A DNA stretch of 64,000 bases, taken from Maratus speciosus. Lineage: Eukaryota > Arthropoda > Arachnida > Araneae > Salticidae. The notes under the pieces were generated by a model. The model saw only the letters and a list, made by a program, of their open reading frames with translations. It did not search any database and had not been told where the DNA came from. A program made the position numbers and the translations under genes. The stretch spans positions 80,423,292 to 80,487,291 of the forward strand of contig OZ010796.1 of NCBI GenBank assembly GCA_963932465.1. The letters run 5' to 3'. Of this stretch, positions 55,470 through 64,000 are shown one piece after another. Numbering within the stretch: the first letter of the stretch is position 1; the number at the start of each line of letters is the position of its first letter.

Positions 55470-56285
55470 ACTATAAAGTTGAGTGTTTCTATACGAAAAT
55501 AATGTCCTAATGTCAGGAAAATTCCCTAACCTGTAGGAACTCTGTATAATTAATTTATGATAGTGGTATATAAATAGTGTAATTTCCATAGACATTTATT
55601 TAATAAAATATTTTATTCATATTACTATCATCTCTTTTAGATAAGGGAAATAGTTTTATGTGAGAAATAAATCCAGCTGCTTCATTTCCTTCTGATTCAC
55701 AGGAAATGGGAAAGACTGCATTTGCGCTACTTTTCTGTAGAAAGTTCTTTCGTATGCACAGCATTAGAATGATTGTGACATTACTTCCGATGTTGATATA
55801 TTCATTACAAAAGAGGGAAGATGAGAAGAAATTCGTGAATCTTAATGTTTTGGATGTTCTTGGTCTTTTATTTGCATTATTTAGTATCACATGCAACTTT
55901 ACATATCATTACATACAGCTTTTCTCAGAAATAAGTATATACTGCTCCACCATGTGTAGAGGTCCTTACATTTGACTATACCTATTTACAAATAGTAATA
56001 TTTGCCTTGTTTAACCACAGAATTATCCGACCAAATAAGACTAAGATTATTATTCGAAAATAATACGCTAAAGGTAAGCACATGTGCACACCCTTTAGTC
56101 ACTTTATATTTAAGCCGCTAAAATGATAATATTAAATTTTAATTTTCGCTTAATATTTGCAGCACTCTCATATAATCATTAAGGAATGTATCAGTCTAAA
56201 AACAAAAGCAATGTATCTATAATATATTTGTGTAAACTTTGTCCTGAAGTTAAAAGTTTCGACGTCATAGAATTGACTAAACGTC
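55470..56285. other. AT-rich DNA; two overlapping opposite frames
   Basis: 55706-55975 plus (89 aa, hydrophobic, Cys-rich end) and 55600-55896 minus (98 aa) overlap. I recognise neither. 55490-55545 carries part of a GGAAAATTCCC palindrome. Confidence 0.35.
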
Positions 56286-56342
56286 TAATAAATTTCGTTG
56301 ACCAAAAAATAAAATAAATATGATATATTTTTTATTCTAAAT

Positions 56343-56491
56343 CAGGGGTGGCCAACAGTGGCACGCCTGATACCACTAAAATTTTACAGAAAAATTCGAC
56401 TTCTTGAATTGCAGAGATTCGATGATTAGATAAGGCAATGATTACTGTAAAATTTTAGTGGTGTGGCGCGTGCCACAGTTGGCCACCCCTG
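56343..56491. mobile_element. hAT-type MITE, CAGGGGTGGCCAAC family
   Basis: 149 bp, ends CAGGGGTGGCCAAC and its mirror, exact 8-bp duplication TTCTAAAT (56335 and 56492). The empty site in unit 2 reads TTCCAAAT once. Confidence 0.95.
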
Positions 56492-56524
56492 TTCTAAATC
56501 CTTTTCCACCCATATAATTATAAA

Positions 56525-56735
56525 CCCCTTGAAGGGCGGTGATGCCGTCTTGGCATCACATAATTTTAATCCCTATTTGCCACATTTGCACCCGAATGTT
56601 TTAATGAAAATTTTACTTTTATTAAGTACGCGAAAATATATTTTTACTTCTTTATAAATAAATTTTCTTGTAAATACTGGTATCAGTCAATTATTTCAAC
56701 ATTTTGGGAATACAAGTACCTTGCCCCTGAAAGGG
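56525..56735. mobile_element. TTAA MITE, CCCCTTGAAGGGCGG family
   Basis: Left flank TAAA (one change), right TTAA. The empty site in unit 2 reads ATTATTAATCGC, confirming TTAA as target. Ends CCCCTTGAAGGGCGG and GCCCCTGAAAGGG. Confidence 0.93.
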
Positions 56736-57010
56736 TTAATCGCATGCCTGTAGGACCGAAATTCTTAATTGGCCTGACACTGCACGCCGCAAATGCGTTT
56801 TCGTATCCAGATAGATGACTGCGGATCTTTAACCATAATAAATTTCGTTGACCAAAAAATAGAATAAACATGATATATTTTTTGTTCCAAATCCTTTTGC
56901 AGCCAGATAATTATTAATCGCACACCTGTAGGACCGAAATTCTTAATTGGCCTGACATTGCAGGACGCAAATGTGTTTTCGTACCCAGATGGATGACAAC
57001 GGAACTTTCA

Positions 57011-57823
57011 CCATTTCCTTTATTACTTAAAAAAATTATGTGTTAAATAACATCGAAAAATTTTATTTAACCCCTTAACGGTCGCTTAATAGATGAAAAA
57101 AACCATCAAAATGTATCTATTTTTTTATTACAGAAATTGAATAATTATAAGGTTTCTATATAAAATACGCAATTAGTTTTTTTAATGCGAAATACAAAGA
57201 TATTATAGAACAAATTCACATTTGTGGAAAAGCCATCATGCGAGAATTCTGTGTTTTAATGTTTGTTTTACACCATACAAATTAATACGAATAAGACCTT
57301 TATTTTTCTCATCTTAGATCTTTATTTATCATCATCAAAGAAATTTTTACAAATAATATTTGAAATAATATAATATACATTAAATTTTGATTATTATTTT
57401 TTTTTAGTGTTATATATTTCGAAACATGCAATACAAAGTCCAACATCACAATTAGCGCCAGAAACAAAGCAATATATGTAAGCGTACAAACGTAATACTG
57501 GAATCGGGCGTAAATTAACACAGTTGCGCCATCTCGTGGACGGGGTGATAATCCCCATACGCGGGCTTTTAGTGTGCCATCATATATGACATGATATTTC
57601 CATCTGCGTATATTTTCTAAATCTTTAGTCACTTATGGAACTGAATTTTGTTTACCACAATTATTGCAAAATAATGGTGTAGCGAGAGGGGCGTCCAGAT
57701 GTACTTGGCATCACGAAGTTTTCTTCGCCTTGTCACAGACATTTCAGCTATTAATCAAGGTGAAAAAAACTTTACAATTTCAGTAGTGTGAAGTAAGAAA
57801 ACAGTTAGGCATCTTCCTGTAGT
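57011..57823. other. AT-rich DNA with MITE fragments
   Basis: A lone TTAACCCCTTAACGGTCGC end at 57069 has no partner nearby. 57683-57775 matches the body of the CAGTGGCGTAGCC hAT MITE without ends. The minus frame 57309-57632 has no recognisable content. Confidence 0.45.
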
Positions 57824-57827
57824 TTAA

Positions 57828-58071
57828 CCCCGTCCGCTACGGGGCGTACGACCTTAATTGATGTGATCTCTCCCATTTAAGGTAGGACGCTTACTTATAT
57901 CGCTTTGGCCAGAAACCAAACCTACACGTGAATATTCAAAGACTTCACACTGAAATGTCAGTTAAATTTTTCTGGTTTCAGAAGTTTTTTCCAGAAATAA
58001 ATCTCCAGCCCGAAAATATGATGGGCACGATACCCTAGCCCGTGATATTGACGGGAGCAAGAATTAATGGG
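57828..58071. mobile_element. TTAA MITE, CCCCGTCCGCTACGGGG family
   Basis: TTAA at 57824 and 58072. Left end CCCCGTCCGCTACGGGGC, itself a short hairpin; right end GAGCAAGAATTAATGGG. Inner GAAACCAAACC and TTTTCTGGTTTC. The left and right ends come from different families, so this may be a chimera. Confidence 0.6.
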
Positions 58072-58075
58072 TTAA

Positions 58076-58671
58076 AGAATATTGTATCAATAACACTTAT
58101 CTGCATATTCCAATGAACACATTACAATCTCCAGATTAATAACATCAACGAAATGTTGGAGCAAAGCGTAGTGTCAGTCGGTGTGGTTAGACAAAACAGG
58201 TTTTGAAAGGTAATATTTACCATTTGTAGTTTCACCGTGGTGATGTTTCTACGCAATAGAGTACTTCTTTAACAAGAGGAATTCTTGAAATGGCTGTAAA
58301 GCGTGAACAGTATTCCAACACTTCTTACTTTAATGTTGAAAAATTTCTGAATAGTAACCTTTGCTTTATTTTATGGTAGAAATTGATAACATTATAGAAA
58401 ATTAACAAAGGTGATGTTTTCCATTTGGAAATAGTAGTGTTTAGAAACAAGGACCATAAAAACCTCAGACAATGTATAAAAGAGTTACTCCACTGACTTC
58501 AGTTGCTTTTCAGCTTGATTTCGATAATGGCAGGAGGACATTTCGTGGAAGCGCGGTTATTTTGATCACGTGACAAACAAGAGGCGTAGAAACATCGACG
58601 TTTGTCTCTTAAGTTACCTGAGGAACGAATAATGATTAATGATGCTATGGAACACCGTCCACTGAACACTA
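58076..58671. other. AT-rich DNA without recognisable gene
   Basis: About 58205-58445 has a loose palindromic look (GGTAATATTTACCATTTG, TTTTCCATTTGGAAATAG) but no clean ends. Confidence 0.4.
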
Positions 58672-58915
58672 AGCCTGATCACTAACAACAAAAAAAAAAG
58701 GCGGCTGTCGTAGGCGGATATTTTTAAGCGTTTCTACGACCCCTGAATTTGGACACCAGTATTTTTCAAAATTTTTCTTTCACTTATTATATTTCAGAAA
58801 AATAAAATGGAACAAACGTTTAAAAATTTTTTATATTCAAATTTAAGGGATCATACAAACATAAAAAAATATCCGACTACGACAGCCGCCATTTTTGTGT
58901 TAACGCTCAGGATTA
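58672..58915. mobile_element. Palindromic element, GGCGGCTGTCGTAG arms
   Basis: Arms run AGGCGGCTGTCGTAGGCGG and ATATTTTT, mirrored by ATATCCGACTACGACAGCCG. Outer tips AGCCTGATCACTAAC and GTTAACGCTCAGGATTAG. Inner GGACACCAGTATTTTTC. Confidence 0.72.
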
Positions 58916-59012
58916 GTATTTAATTAGCGGTGTACGGATATATAATATAATCGATCTGCAAACATGTACCATAAACCTTACGTTTGTGCAGTGATGCTAC
59001 AGTATCTAGAGG

Positions 59013-59163
59013 CATAGCTGCCATCTTTTACGCTTTCTTCGCACCACTAAAATTTAATAGCAAATTTTGTCTTATTTAATCCTCGAAATCACAAGATTAA
59101 ACAAAGCAAAAATTTCTAATATATTTTAGTGGTAACAAAAATGTGTGAAAGATGGCTGCCATG
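59013..59163. mobile_element. MITE, CATAGCTGCC family
   Basis: Flanked by exact CTAGAGG (7 bp, of which 6 would be the family target). Inner CACCACTAAAATTTAATAG and CTTATTTAATCC. Confidence 0.87.
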
Positions 59164-59322
59164 CTAGAGGTATATGGAAATCGCGTGTACCGGTATTGAT
59201 TTAGAATGTATCCAAAATATAACATTTTCTTAAGAGGCGCTGTCATCGAATTTATCGCTTGAAAGCGTAAACATTAAGCTTTAGTTACAAGTCTAGAAAT
59301 GTGTGGTGCGAAATGCATTTAA

Positions 59323-59440
59323 CCCCTTCAAGGAAGGTGGTTCATTTTTAGATCACTTAATTTTAATGCATAAATGCCACATTGATACCAGAATATTGGA
59401 GTGAAAATTTTCCTTTTATTAACAACTAATTCAAACTGTC
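59323..59440. mobile_element. Left half of a TTAA MITE
   Basis: TTAA at 59319, then CCCCTTCAAGGAAGGTGG and the family body (AATGCCACATTGATACCAG). The right half is missing. Confidence 0.65.
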
Positions 59441-59785
59441 ATTTAAAAAGAGGGAATATTTCTAGTTCAAAAACCTGGTAGCAATCCAGCAATCAGAGTT
59501 TTAAAAAATAGCGGATTGGAATCACTGAATTTCTTGTATACAACTCTAAATATTTGTACCGTAATTTCTCGCGTATTCGCACTTAGTTAAATCTTTTTCA
59601 GACCGGTAGTTTTATTGAAAAAAAAGAAGTCAATTAAGGGCTAAGCAGAAGCAAGTCACATTTTATTTAAATTAAATTCTTGTAGGAAATTGAGCTATCA
59701 AATGTGCGGCGGGGACGCGCGAAATTACGATATATATTATATACTTCTAAAAGAAAAATGCGTGCAGTGTAGGGTTAATTTATAT
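59441..59785. other. AT-rich DNA without recognisable gene
   Basis: 59465-59500 has an isolated TTCAAAAACCTGGTAGCAAT and ATCAGAGTTTTAAAAAATAG, a fragment of the CTTGATTGGCACCACTT inner module. Confidence 0.4.
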
Positions 59786-59929
59786 CAGGAGTGTCAAACT
59801 GTGGCCCGCCCAATACCACTAATATTTTACAGAAATATTTGACTTTTTGAATCACAGAGATTCGATGATTAGATAAGGCATTGATAAAGGTAAAATTTGG
59901 TATCCGCGGATCAGAGTTTGGCACCCATA
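59786..59929. mobile_element. hAT-type MITE, GTGTCAAACTGTGGCCCGCC family
   Basis: Left end CAGGAGTGTCAAACTGTGGC; right end drifted (GAGTTTGGCACCCATA). Flanks ATTTATAT and ACTTATAT are close to an 8-bp duplication. Confidence 0.78.
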
Positions 59930-60431
59930 CTTATATGTGTGAAATGTGTTTATCATTATAACTGTAGCACAGCAGCACTAATCTACGATAAAGTCTTTAG
60001 CAGTAACACCAGATTATGATTACCAACGGAGCAAACATGCAGCAGCTAATTCTAATAGAATTTTTTTCCTTATTCGAACGCCATTTTCAGGCAAAATTAC
60101 TGTCCTGGATAAGGAAAACATTTCTATTCATTTTTAATGGTAAAGTTTTGCCCGTTGTAATCAGGACTTGAGTACCTCTACATGCTAAGCTCAGGGCACA
60201 TTCTCTAAAAGATTATCACTGTGCGTAGAAAATATTTGCGTCCTTAATTTTTAGATTATCGGACATTTACGCAGCATACGAGAATTGCATAAACGTACTA
60301 TTAAGACTCATTGAATGAGAGTCATTCGGCGCATAAGTTATATTTTTATTAACAATAAATTTCTTTTTAACAAGATATATTGGTAGATTTAAATATCATG
60401 TAACATACACTTGAATTAATCCTGCAACTTC
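59930..60431. other. AT-rich DNA without recognisable gene
   Basis: 60025-60170 has a palindromic look (ATTACCAACGGAGCAAA, TGCCCGTTGTAATC) and may be a decayed MITE. Confidence 0.4.
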
Positions 60432-60435
60432 TTAA

Positions 60436-60665
60436 CCATTCCAGGGGCAGTGGTACGTTTGTGAAACCACTTAATTTTATTTTTCAAATGCCACAATGGC
60501 ACAGAATTTCGGTAAAAGAAATTTCGATTTATTATGTATACGAATATAGCTTTTTCTTATTTGCAAATAAATTTTTTCGTAAATTCGAGTGTCAATCATT
60601 CATTTCAACATTTTAACAGCGAAATTTGATTGAATGAAATTTGACAATGATTTCCCCTGAAAGGG
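60436..60665. mobile_element. TTAA MITE, GGGGCAGTGG family
   Basis: TTAA at 60432 and 60666. Ends CCATTCCAGGGGCAGTGG and TTTCCCCTGAAAGGG. An internal duplication of GCGAAATTTGATTGAATGAA lengthens it. Confidence 0.8.
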
Positions 60666-60669
60666 TTAA

Positions 60670-61032
60670 AACATACGTAATACACTGAAACACAAAAGTG
60701 GCGCCTATGGTTGGTGGAGTTTTTTCTATGTTTGTACAGTCCCTTGAATTTTTAACACTATACAGGCCGCAAACAGTATGATCAAATCTGGGAATTCATT
60801 TATTCAGAAATTTCAAGTTCACACCAGAAAATTTATAAAACGAATTTTCTTTTATTTTATTCACGAAATATCCATCATTTTAGTAAGAAAAAATAACTAT
60901 TCAATCTTTATGGAGAGAACTTAGAATTTCTGAACGGTAGTGTTACAGGTGACGCATAAATGCTTCAGCAGGCCTGTATACTGTTTCCTTCACGGCAGCT
61001 ATCATTTTTGTGTCAGTGCATAAGCTTACTAT
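60670..61032. other. AT-rich DNA with decayed palindrome
   Basis: 60825-60960 contains TTCACACCAGAAAATTTATA and mirrored pieces like the large CRE-containing family, but the ends are lost. Confidence 0.4.
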
Positions 61033-61036
61033 TTAA

Positions 61037-61236
61037 CCCGTTCCGGCGCGGAGTAATCCTGTTTGTAAAATGATGAAATGATGGACTTACACCAGAATTT
61101 ACAAACGAATTTATTAGAAAATAAGAACTTCCTTATTTCCACGTACTTTATAAAAGGAAAATTTTAATTAAATATTCTTGGTGACTGTACTCTTAAAATT
61201 AGGCGTCATTTTTTGCGGAAACCGCCTGCTAAAGGG
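61037..61236. mobile_element. TTAA MITE, CCCGTTCCGGCGCGGAG family
   Basis: Exactly 200 bp between TTAA sites. Ends CCCGTTCCGGCGCGGAG and ACCGCCTGCTAAAGGG. Inner TTACACCAGAATTTAC and AATATTCTTGGTGACTG. Confidence 0.88.
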
Positions 61237-61394
61237 TTAAAGGGGTATTTAGATATCGTTGAACGTTGTAAAAGTAATATTATTTTTACAACGTTGGCCT
61301 ATGGAAACCATACTTTAAAAATAAGACATTAAAAAAAATCTCGACAACATTTAAATTTTATTTTTCTTATACACTTTCATCATAATGTAATAAG

Positions 61395-61573
61395 CAGGGT
61401 TCCAAGTAGTCGTTTTTCTAAACATCAGTATTATTAAAGAAAAAATTTCGTTGTAGGTTTCGGCAACAATTGGAAGAAAAACGCCTTTCCGGGTAAGTTT
61501 GTACGAAATTTATAAAGCATATTTTTCTTATATAAATAGTGGTGTTTAAGAAATGGACAGAGTGGGAGCCTTG
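61395..61573. mobile_element. MITE, CAGGGTTCCAAG / GGGAGCCTTG ends
   Basis: 179-bp palindrome and the uninterrupted relative of 44176 and 33724. Inner AAACATCAGTATTATTAAAG mirrored by AAATAGTGGTGTTTAAG. Confidence 0.78.
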
Positions 61574-62036
61574 TATAGGTAATGCAAAAAACTCTTCTAA
61601 TGCTTTGTCTTAAAAACTAATTTTAAGTTATATCAGTGAATACCGGCACATGTTGTAAATTTACTATACAACATTCAGCGCCATTCGATAAATGGCGAAT
61701 ATTGATAGACCATTGGCCGATATTCTTGTGCTACCCGGGAAGCGTAACCCAGGCACATGAATAAAGTTCAGTGGGTTCAAATACATATGAATAACCATGC
61801 AATTGTAAATAAATAGCCAAAATTAAGAAAGACAAACAGTAGCAATTCTAGAAAAATCGGACGAATACCAGAACTTTAAACAGTATTTATCATCTTCTTT
61901 AATCAAAAATTCTTCGAATAAGTAAAAAGAAGATTTATTTTCGAAAGTTGTACTGTTCTTACCCCAACCCTCATGGCATACATACAAAGTGAATCAAAGC
62001 ATAATTACCGCACAAAGAAACTTCCACTGGTATTTC
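61574..62036. other. AT-rich DNA without recognisable gene
   Basis: No clear feature. Confidence 0.4.
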
Positions 62037-62040
62037 TTAA

Positions 62041-62235
62041 CCCTTACCCGGGCAAACCAATTCTATGGCTGAAATTGTGAAAAGACACATTGCCAACAGA
62101 ATCCATGAACAAATTGACTTGAAAATAAATAAAAGGCTTTTCGCCAAGTGCAATATAAAAAAAATCTTTAAATTTTTTTAGAATTTCATCTTTTAAGAAC
62201 TAAATTTATGTGGGAAGTATATTCCTACCACCTGT
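62041..62235. mobile_element. TTAA MITE, CCCTTACCCGGGCAAACC family
   Basis: TTAA at 62037 and 62236. The body matches 30379-30587. The right end has drifted (TACCACCTG). Confidence 0.75.
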
Positions 62236-62438
62236 TTAACTCTTTATGTTTCGACGGTCCTTTTAAGTACCATTAAAATAACTTGTTTTGAAATTAATTT
62301 AATACATTGATTAGTAATAATATGGTTTAGGATGAGTTATAGATATAATGAAGAGAACGAATATTTTTACCAACTGGATTAAATCATATTCAAGGCTGGG
62401 GTAGCACAGTTGAAGTTTATTCCAACAGAACGAAAAAT

Positions 62439-62509
62439 GTCCAAACCGGGAATCGAATCTCGATACTTGGCGGGCCGTTCCATTGCTTTACCTGATAAGC
62501 TATCTGGAC
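62439..62509 (-). tRNA. tRNA-like sequence, left copy
   Basis: 71 nt, 7-bp acceptor GTCCAGA/TTTGGAC with one wobble, T8-A9, 4-bp D stem GCTT/AAGC and B box GATTCGATTCC. The anticodon stem has decayed. Likely a tRNA-derived repeat head rather than a tRNA gene. Confidence 0.5.
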
Positions 62510-62900
62510 GATACCTGTCTAACATAATTATCTCTTATTTGTTGAACACGGCTGCGAACTGCAGCGCTAGCTTCATTCATGCGAGCTATAACTATAGCAT
62601 TTACATGATGAAAGTAGGTTTTTAACATGAAAACTCCTGTATACCATGTAATTAGGGTATTTTCACTCTGTTGGAATAAACTTCAACTGCGCTAATCAAG
62701 CCTTGAATATGATTTAATCCAGTTGGAAAAAATATTCATCCTTTTCATTATGACCTAATTACATGGTACACGGGAGTTTTCATGTTAAAAACCCACTTCC
62801 ATCATGCAAATGCTACAGTTATAGTTCGGATGAATGAAGCTAGCGCTGCAGCTTGCAGCCCTGTCCAACAAATAAAAGTGAAATATGTCAGCCAAGTATC

Positions 62901-62971
62901 GTCCGGATAACTTAACAGGTAAAGCATTGGCACGGCACGCCAAGTATCGAGGTTCGATTCCTGGTCTGGAC
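62901..62971 (+). tRNA. tRNA-like sequence, right copy, GGC anticodon position
   Basis: 71 nt. Acceptor GTCCGGA/TCTGGAC pairs fully (one wobble). T8-A9, then the D arm and a perfect anticodon stem TTGGC/GCCAA with loop ACGGCAC, putting GGC (Ala) at the anticodon. B box GGTTCGATTCC. Position 33 is C, not the universal U, and the T stem has a G-G mismatch, so I read it as a tRNA-derived repeat. Confidence 0.55.
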
Positions 62972-63029
62972 ATTTTTCGCTCTGTTGGAATAAACTTCAA
63001 CTGTGCTGCTTTAGCCTTGAATAGGTTGC

Positions 63030-63591
63030 TTGGTTGATTTTTGACGGTCGATGCCTTGAATAGGAGTTATAGATACTTTACTTTATCTTGTTTAGAATGA
63101 GTTATAGATACTTTACTTTATCTAGTTTCAAAAACATTATTGATTGCGCAAAACAAAGATTTTTTTAAAAGGATTATTTCTTTCTCGTTTGCATCTTTTC
63201 AGCTTTCTTGGCGTTGAAAGACTGTGGTGGAAAAGCTTCAGTTAGGAAATATTTCTATATTTCTATTGTAAGAGCATTATATTTGTACATTCCTAATTCC
63301 ATAAAATACTTTTAAAAAATATTTTAGATAAAAGATTTGAATGGAGTTACAACTATCGCACAATATCCTTATAAATTCAAATTTAACAGGATTCGCACGC
63401 TTCAAGGACTTTCAAGCACCTTTTAAGTAATAATTGACGTATTTAATGAAAAAAAAATCTATCTCCAGATATAGCGACCAGTACTTTACGAAATTTCTGG
63501 TATTAAAACACCTAAAACCCCTGATTCCCAGGATGCGTACGAACCCTGTTAAACTAATTCATTTTAATTTGCAAAATCCTTCTAAAATATA
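63030..63591. other. AT-rich DNA without recognisable gene
   Basis: A 25-bp phrase GAGTTATAGATACTTTACTT occurs twice (63064, 63100). Nothing coding. Confidence 0.45.
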
Positions 63592-63595
63592 TTAA

Positions 63596-63804
63596 CCCTT
63601 TCGATGGCGGTGTCCTTAATAAGGACAACTAATTTTAATTCTAAAACTGGCAGTCGTCATCAAGAGTATTTTATTAAAATTTTCCTTTTATAATGTACGT
63701 GAAAATAAGCAAGTTTATATTGCCTAATAAATTCGTTTGTAAATTTTGGTGTCAGTCCATTATTTCACCAGTTTATAAACATAATTACTCCGCGCCGGAA
63801 AGGG
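63596..63804. mobile_element. TTAA MITE, GGCGCGGAGTAAT family (inverted)
   Basis: TTAA at 63592 and 63805. The right end CTCCGCGCCGGAAAGGG is the inverse of the 61037 end; the left end CCCTTTCGATGGCGG differs. Confidence 0.82.
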
Positions 63805-64000
63805 TTAAATGAATGTGTAAATATGGTAATACTTTCGAAAATTCACGAAAAATGCTTTAAAAGATGAAATTTTCATGATTTCATAATTTGGGATATAAAA
63901 TGTTAAGGGCTAACGGCATCATTGCCTTACTTAAATACAGAATTTATCGCATAAATAAAGCAAAAATTACTATTTGGAAAATGTGGCGGGAATTTTTCTC

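Larger units (their letters stand above)
56286..57010 (+). repeat. ~177-bp tandem duplication, first unit invaded by two MITEs
   Basis: Unit 2 (56836-57010) reads continuously from TAATAAATTTCGTTGACC to GATGACAACGGA. Unit 1 (56286-56834) has the same sequence split by a hAT-type and a TTAA-type MITE. Removing both and one copy of each target duplication gives almost the same length as unit 2. Confidence 0.92.
62347..63029. repeat. Inverted pair of tRNA-like repeats
   Basis: Module X (GTTGAAGTTTATTCCAACAG with flank) and module Y (~220 bp, tRNA-like) are arranged X-Y-x-y-x, lower case inverted. Left Y is 62432-62651, right y is 62752-62968. Two 71-residue frames (62410-62625 plus, 62785-63000 minus) are antisense readings of the tRNA-like part and probably not genes. 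Confidence 0.85.

Noticed and set aside
55600..55975. Small hydrophobic protein genes
   Set aside because: Overlapping open frames on both strands with no recognisable motif; likely chance.
57540..57560. Conserved regulatory motif CCATCTCGTGGA and similar AGATGGCG phrase at 49854
   Set aside because: Single short matches in different contexts; not enough to call a site.
62410..63000. Two similar 71-residue frames on opposite strands as a gene pair
   Set aside because: They are antisense readings of the tRNA-like part of an inverted repeat; their similarity follows from the DNA.
10181..64000. CRISPR-like arrays
   Set aside because: Repeats are palindromic transposons or tandem satellites without spacers, in a eukaryotic context.

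Overview
This window is eukaryotic, AT-rich and almost entirely repetitive. It most resembles intergenic or heterochromatic DNA of an arthropod. A spider or hemipteran is a guess from the repeat types: a Jockey-clade retrotransposon, Tc1-like elements, TTAA- and hAT-type MITEs, and a transposon with a PIN/XPG-like nuclease domain. I find no host gene, no rRNA gene and no CRISPR array. Nearly every short open frame is an artefact of inverted repeats or low-complexity DNA.

Layout. 1-650: the end of an unidentified open frame, then AT-rich DNA. 651-5200 (minus): a non-LTR retrotransposon with an intact 895-aa endonuclease/reverse transcriptase and a gag-like ORF1 carrying two compensating frameshifts. 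5.2-10.2 kb: AT-rich DNA with old repeats. 10.2-13.7 kb: about three tandem copies of a 1.0-1.1 kb unit, one invaded by two MITEs. 14444-18563: a DNA transposon with ~495-bp terminal inverted repeats (TIRs) around a decayed nuclease-like gene. 18.8-19.3 kb: a 29-bp minisatellite. 19.3-33 kb: MITEs in AT-rich DNA, including tandem chains that share TTAA sites. 33.7-35.9 kb: a nest containing a 1.2-kb foldback element with ~485-bp arms. 36.7-38.0 kb: a gutted Tc1-like element. 41.2-42.5 kb: an element with repeated end motifs. 43.8-46.8 kb: a complete but dead Tc1-like transposon carrying several layers of later MITEs. 46.8-48.6 kb and 49.2-50.2 kb: two more long-TIR elements. 50.5-64 kb: MITEs, a 145-bp tandem repeat, a tandem duplication that preserves both empty sites of two MITEs, and an inverted pair of tRNA-like sequences.

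The genes here are selfish-element genes: retrotransposon ORF1 and ORF2 (overlapping stop/start), the nuclease-like transposon gene and the Tc1-like transposase. Only the retrotransposon ORF2 looks intact. The MITEs must have been moved by transposases encoded elsewhere; their duplicated target sites (TTAA, 6 bp, 8 bp, 9 bp, TA) point to at least four or five enzyme types. The main unexplained observation is that MITE families with different outer ends and target sites share one inner inverted module. It runs from an ACCAG/ACCAC box to a TTATTTAA box about 35 nt further in.
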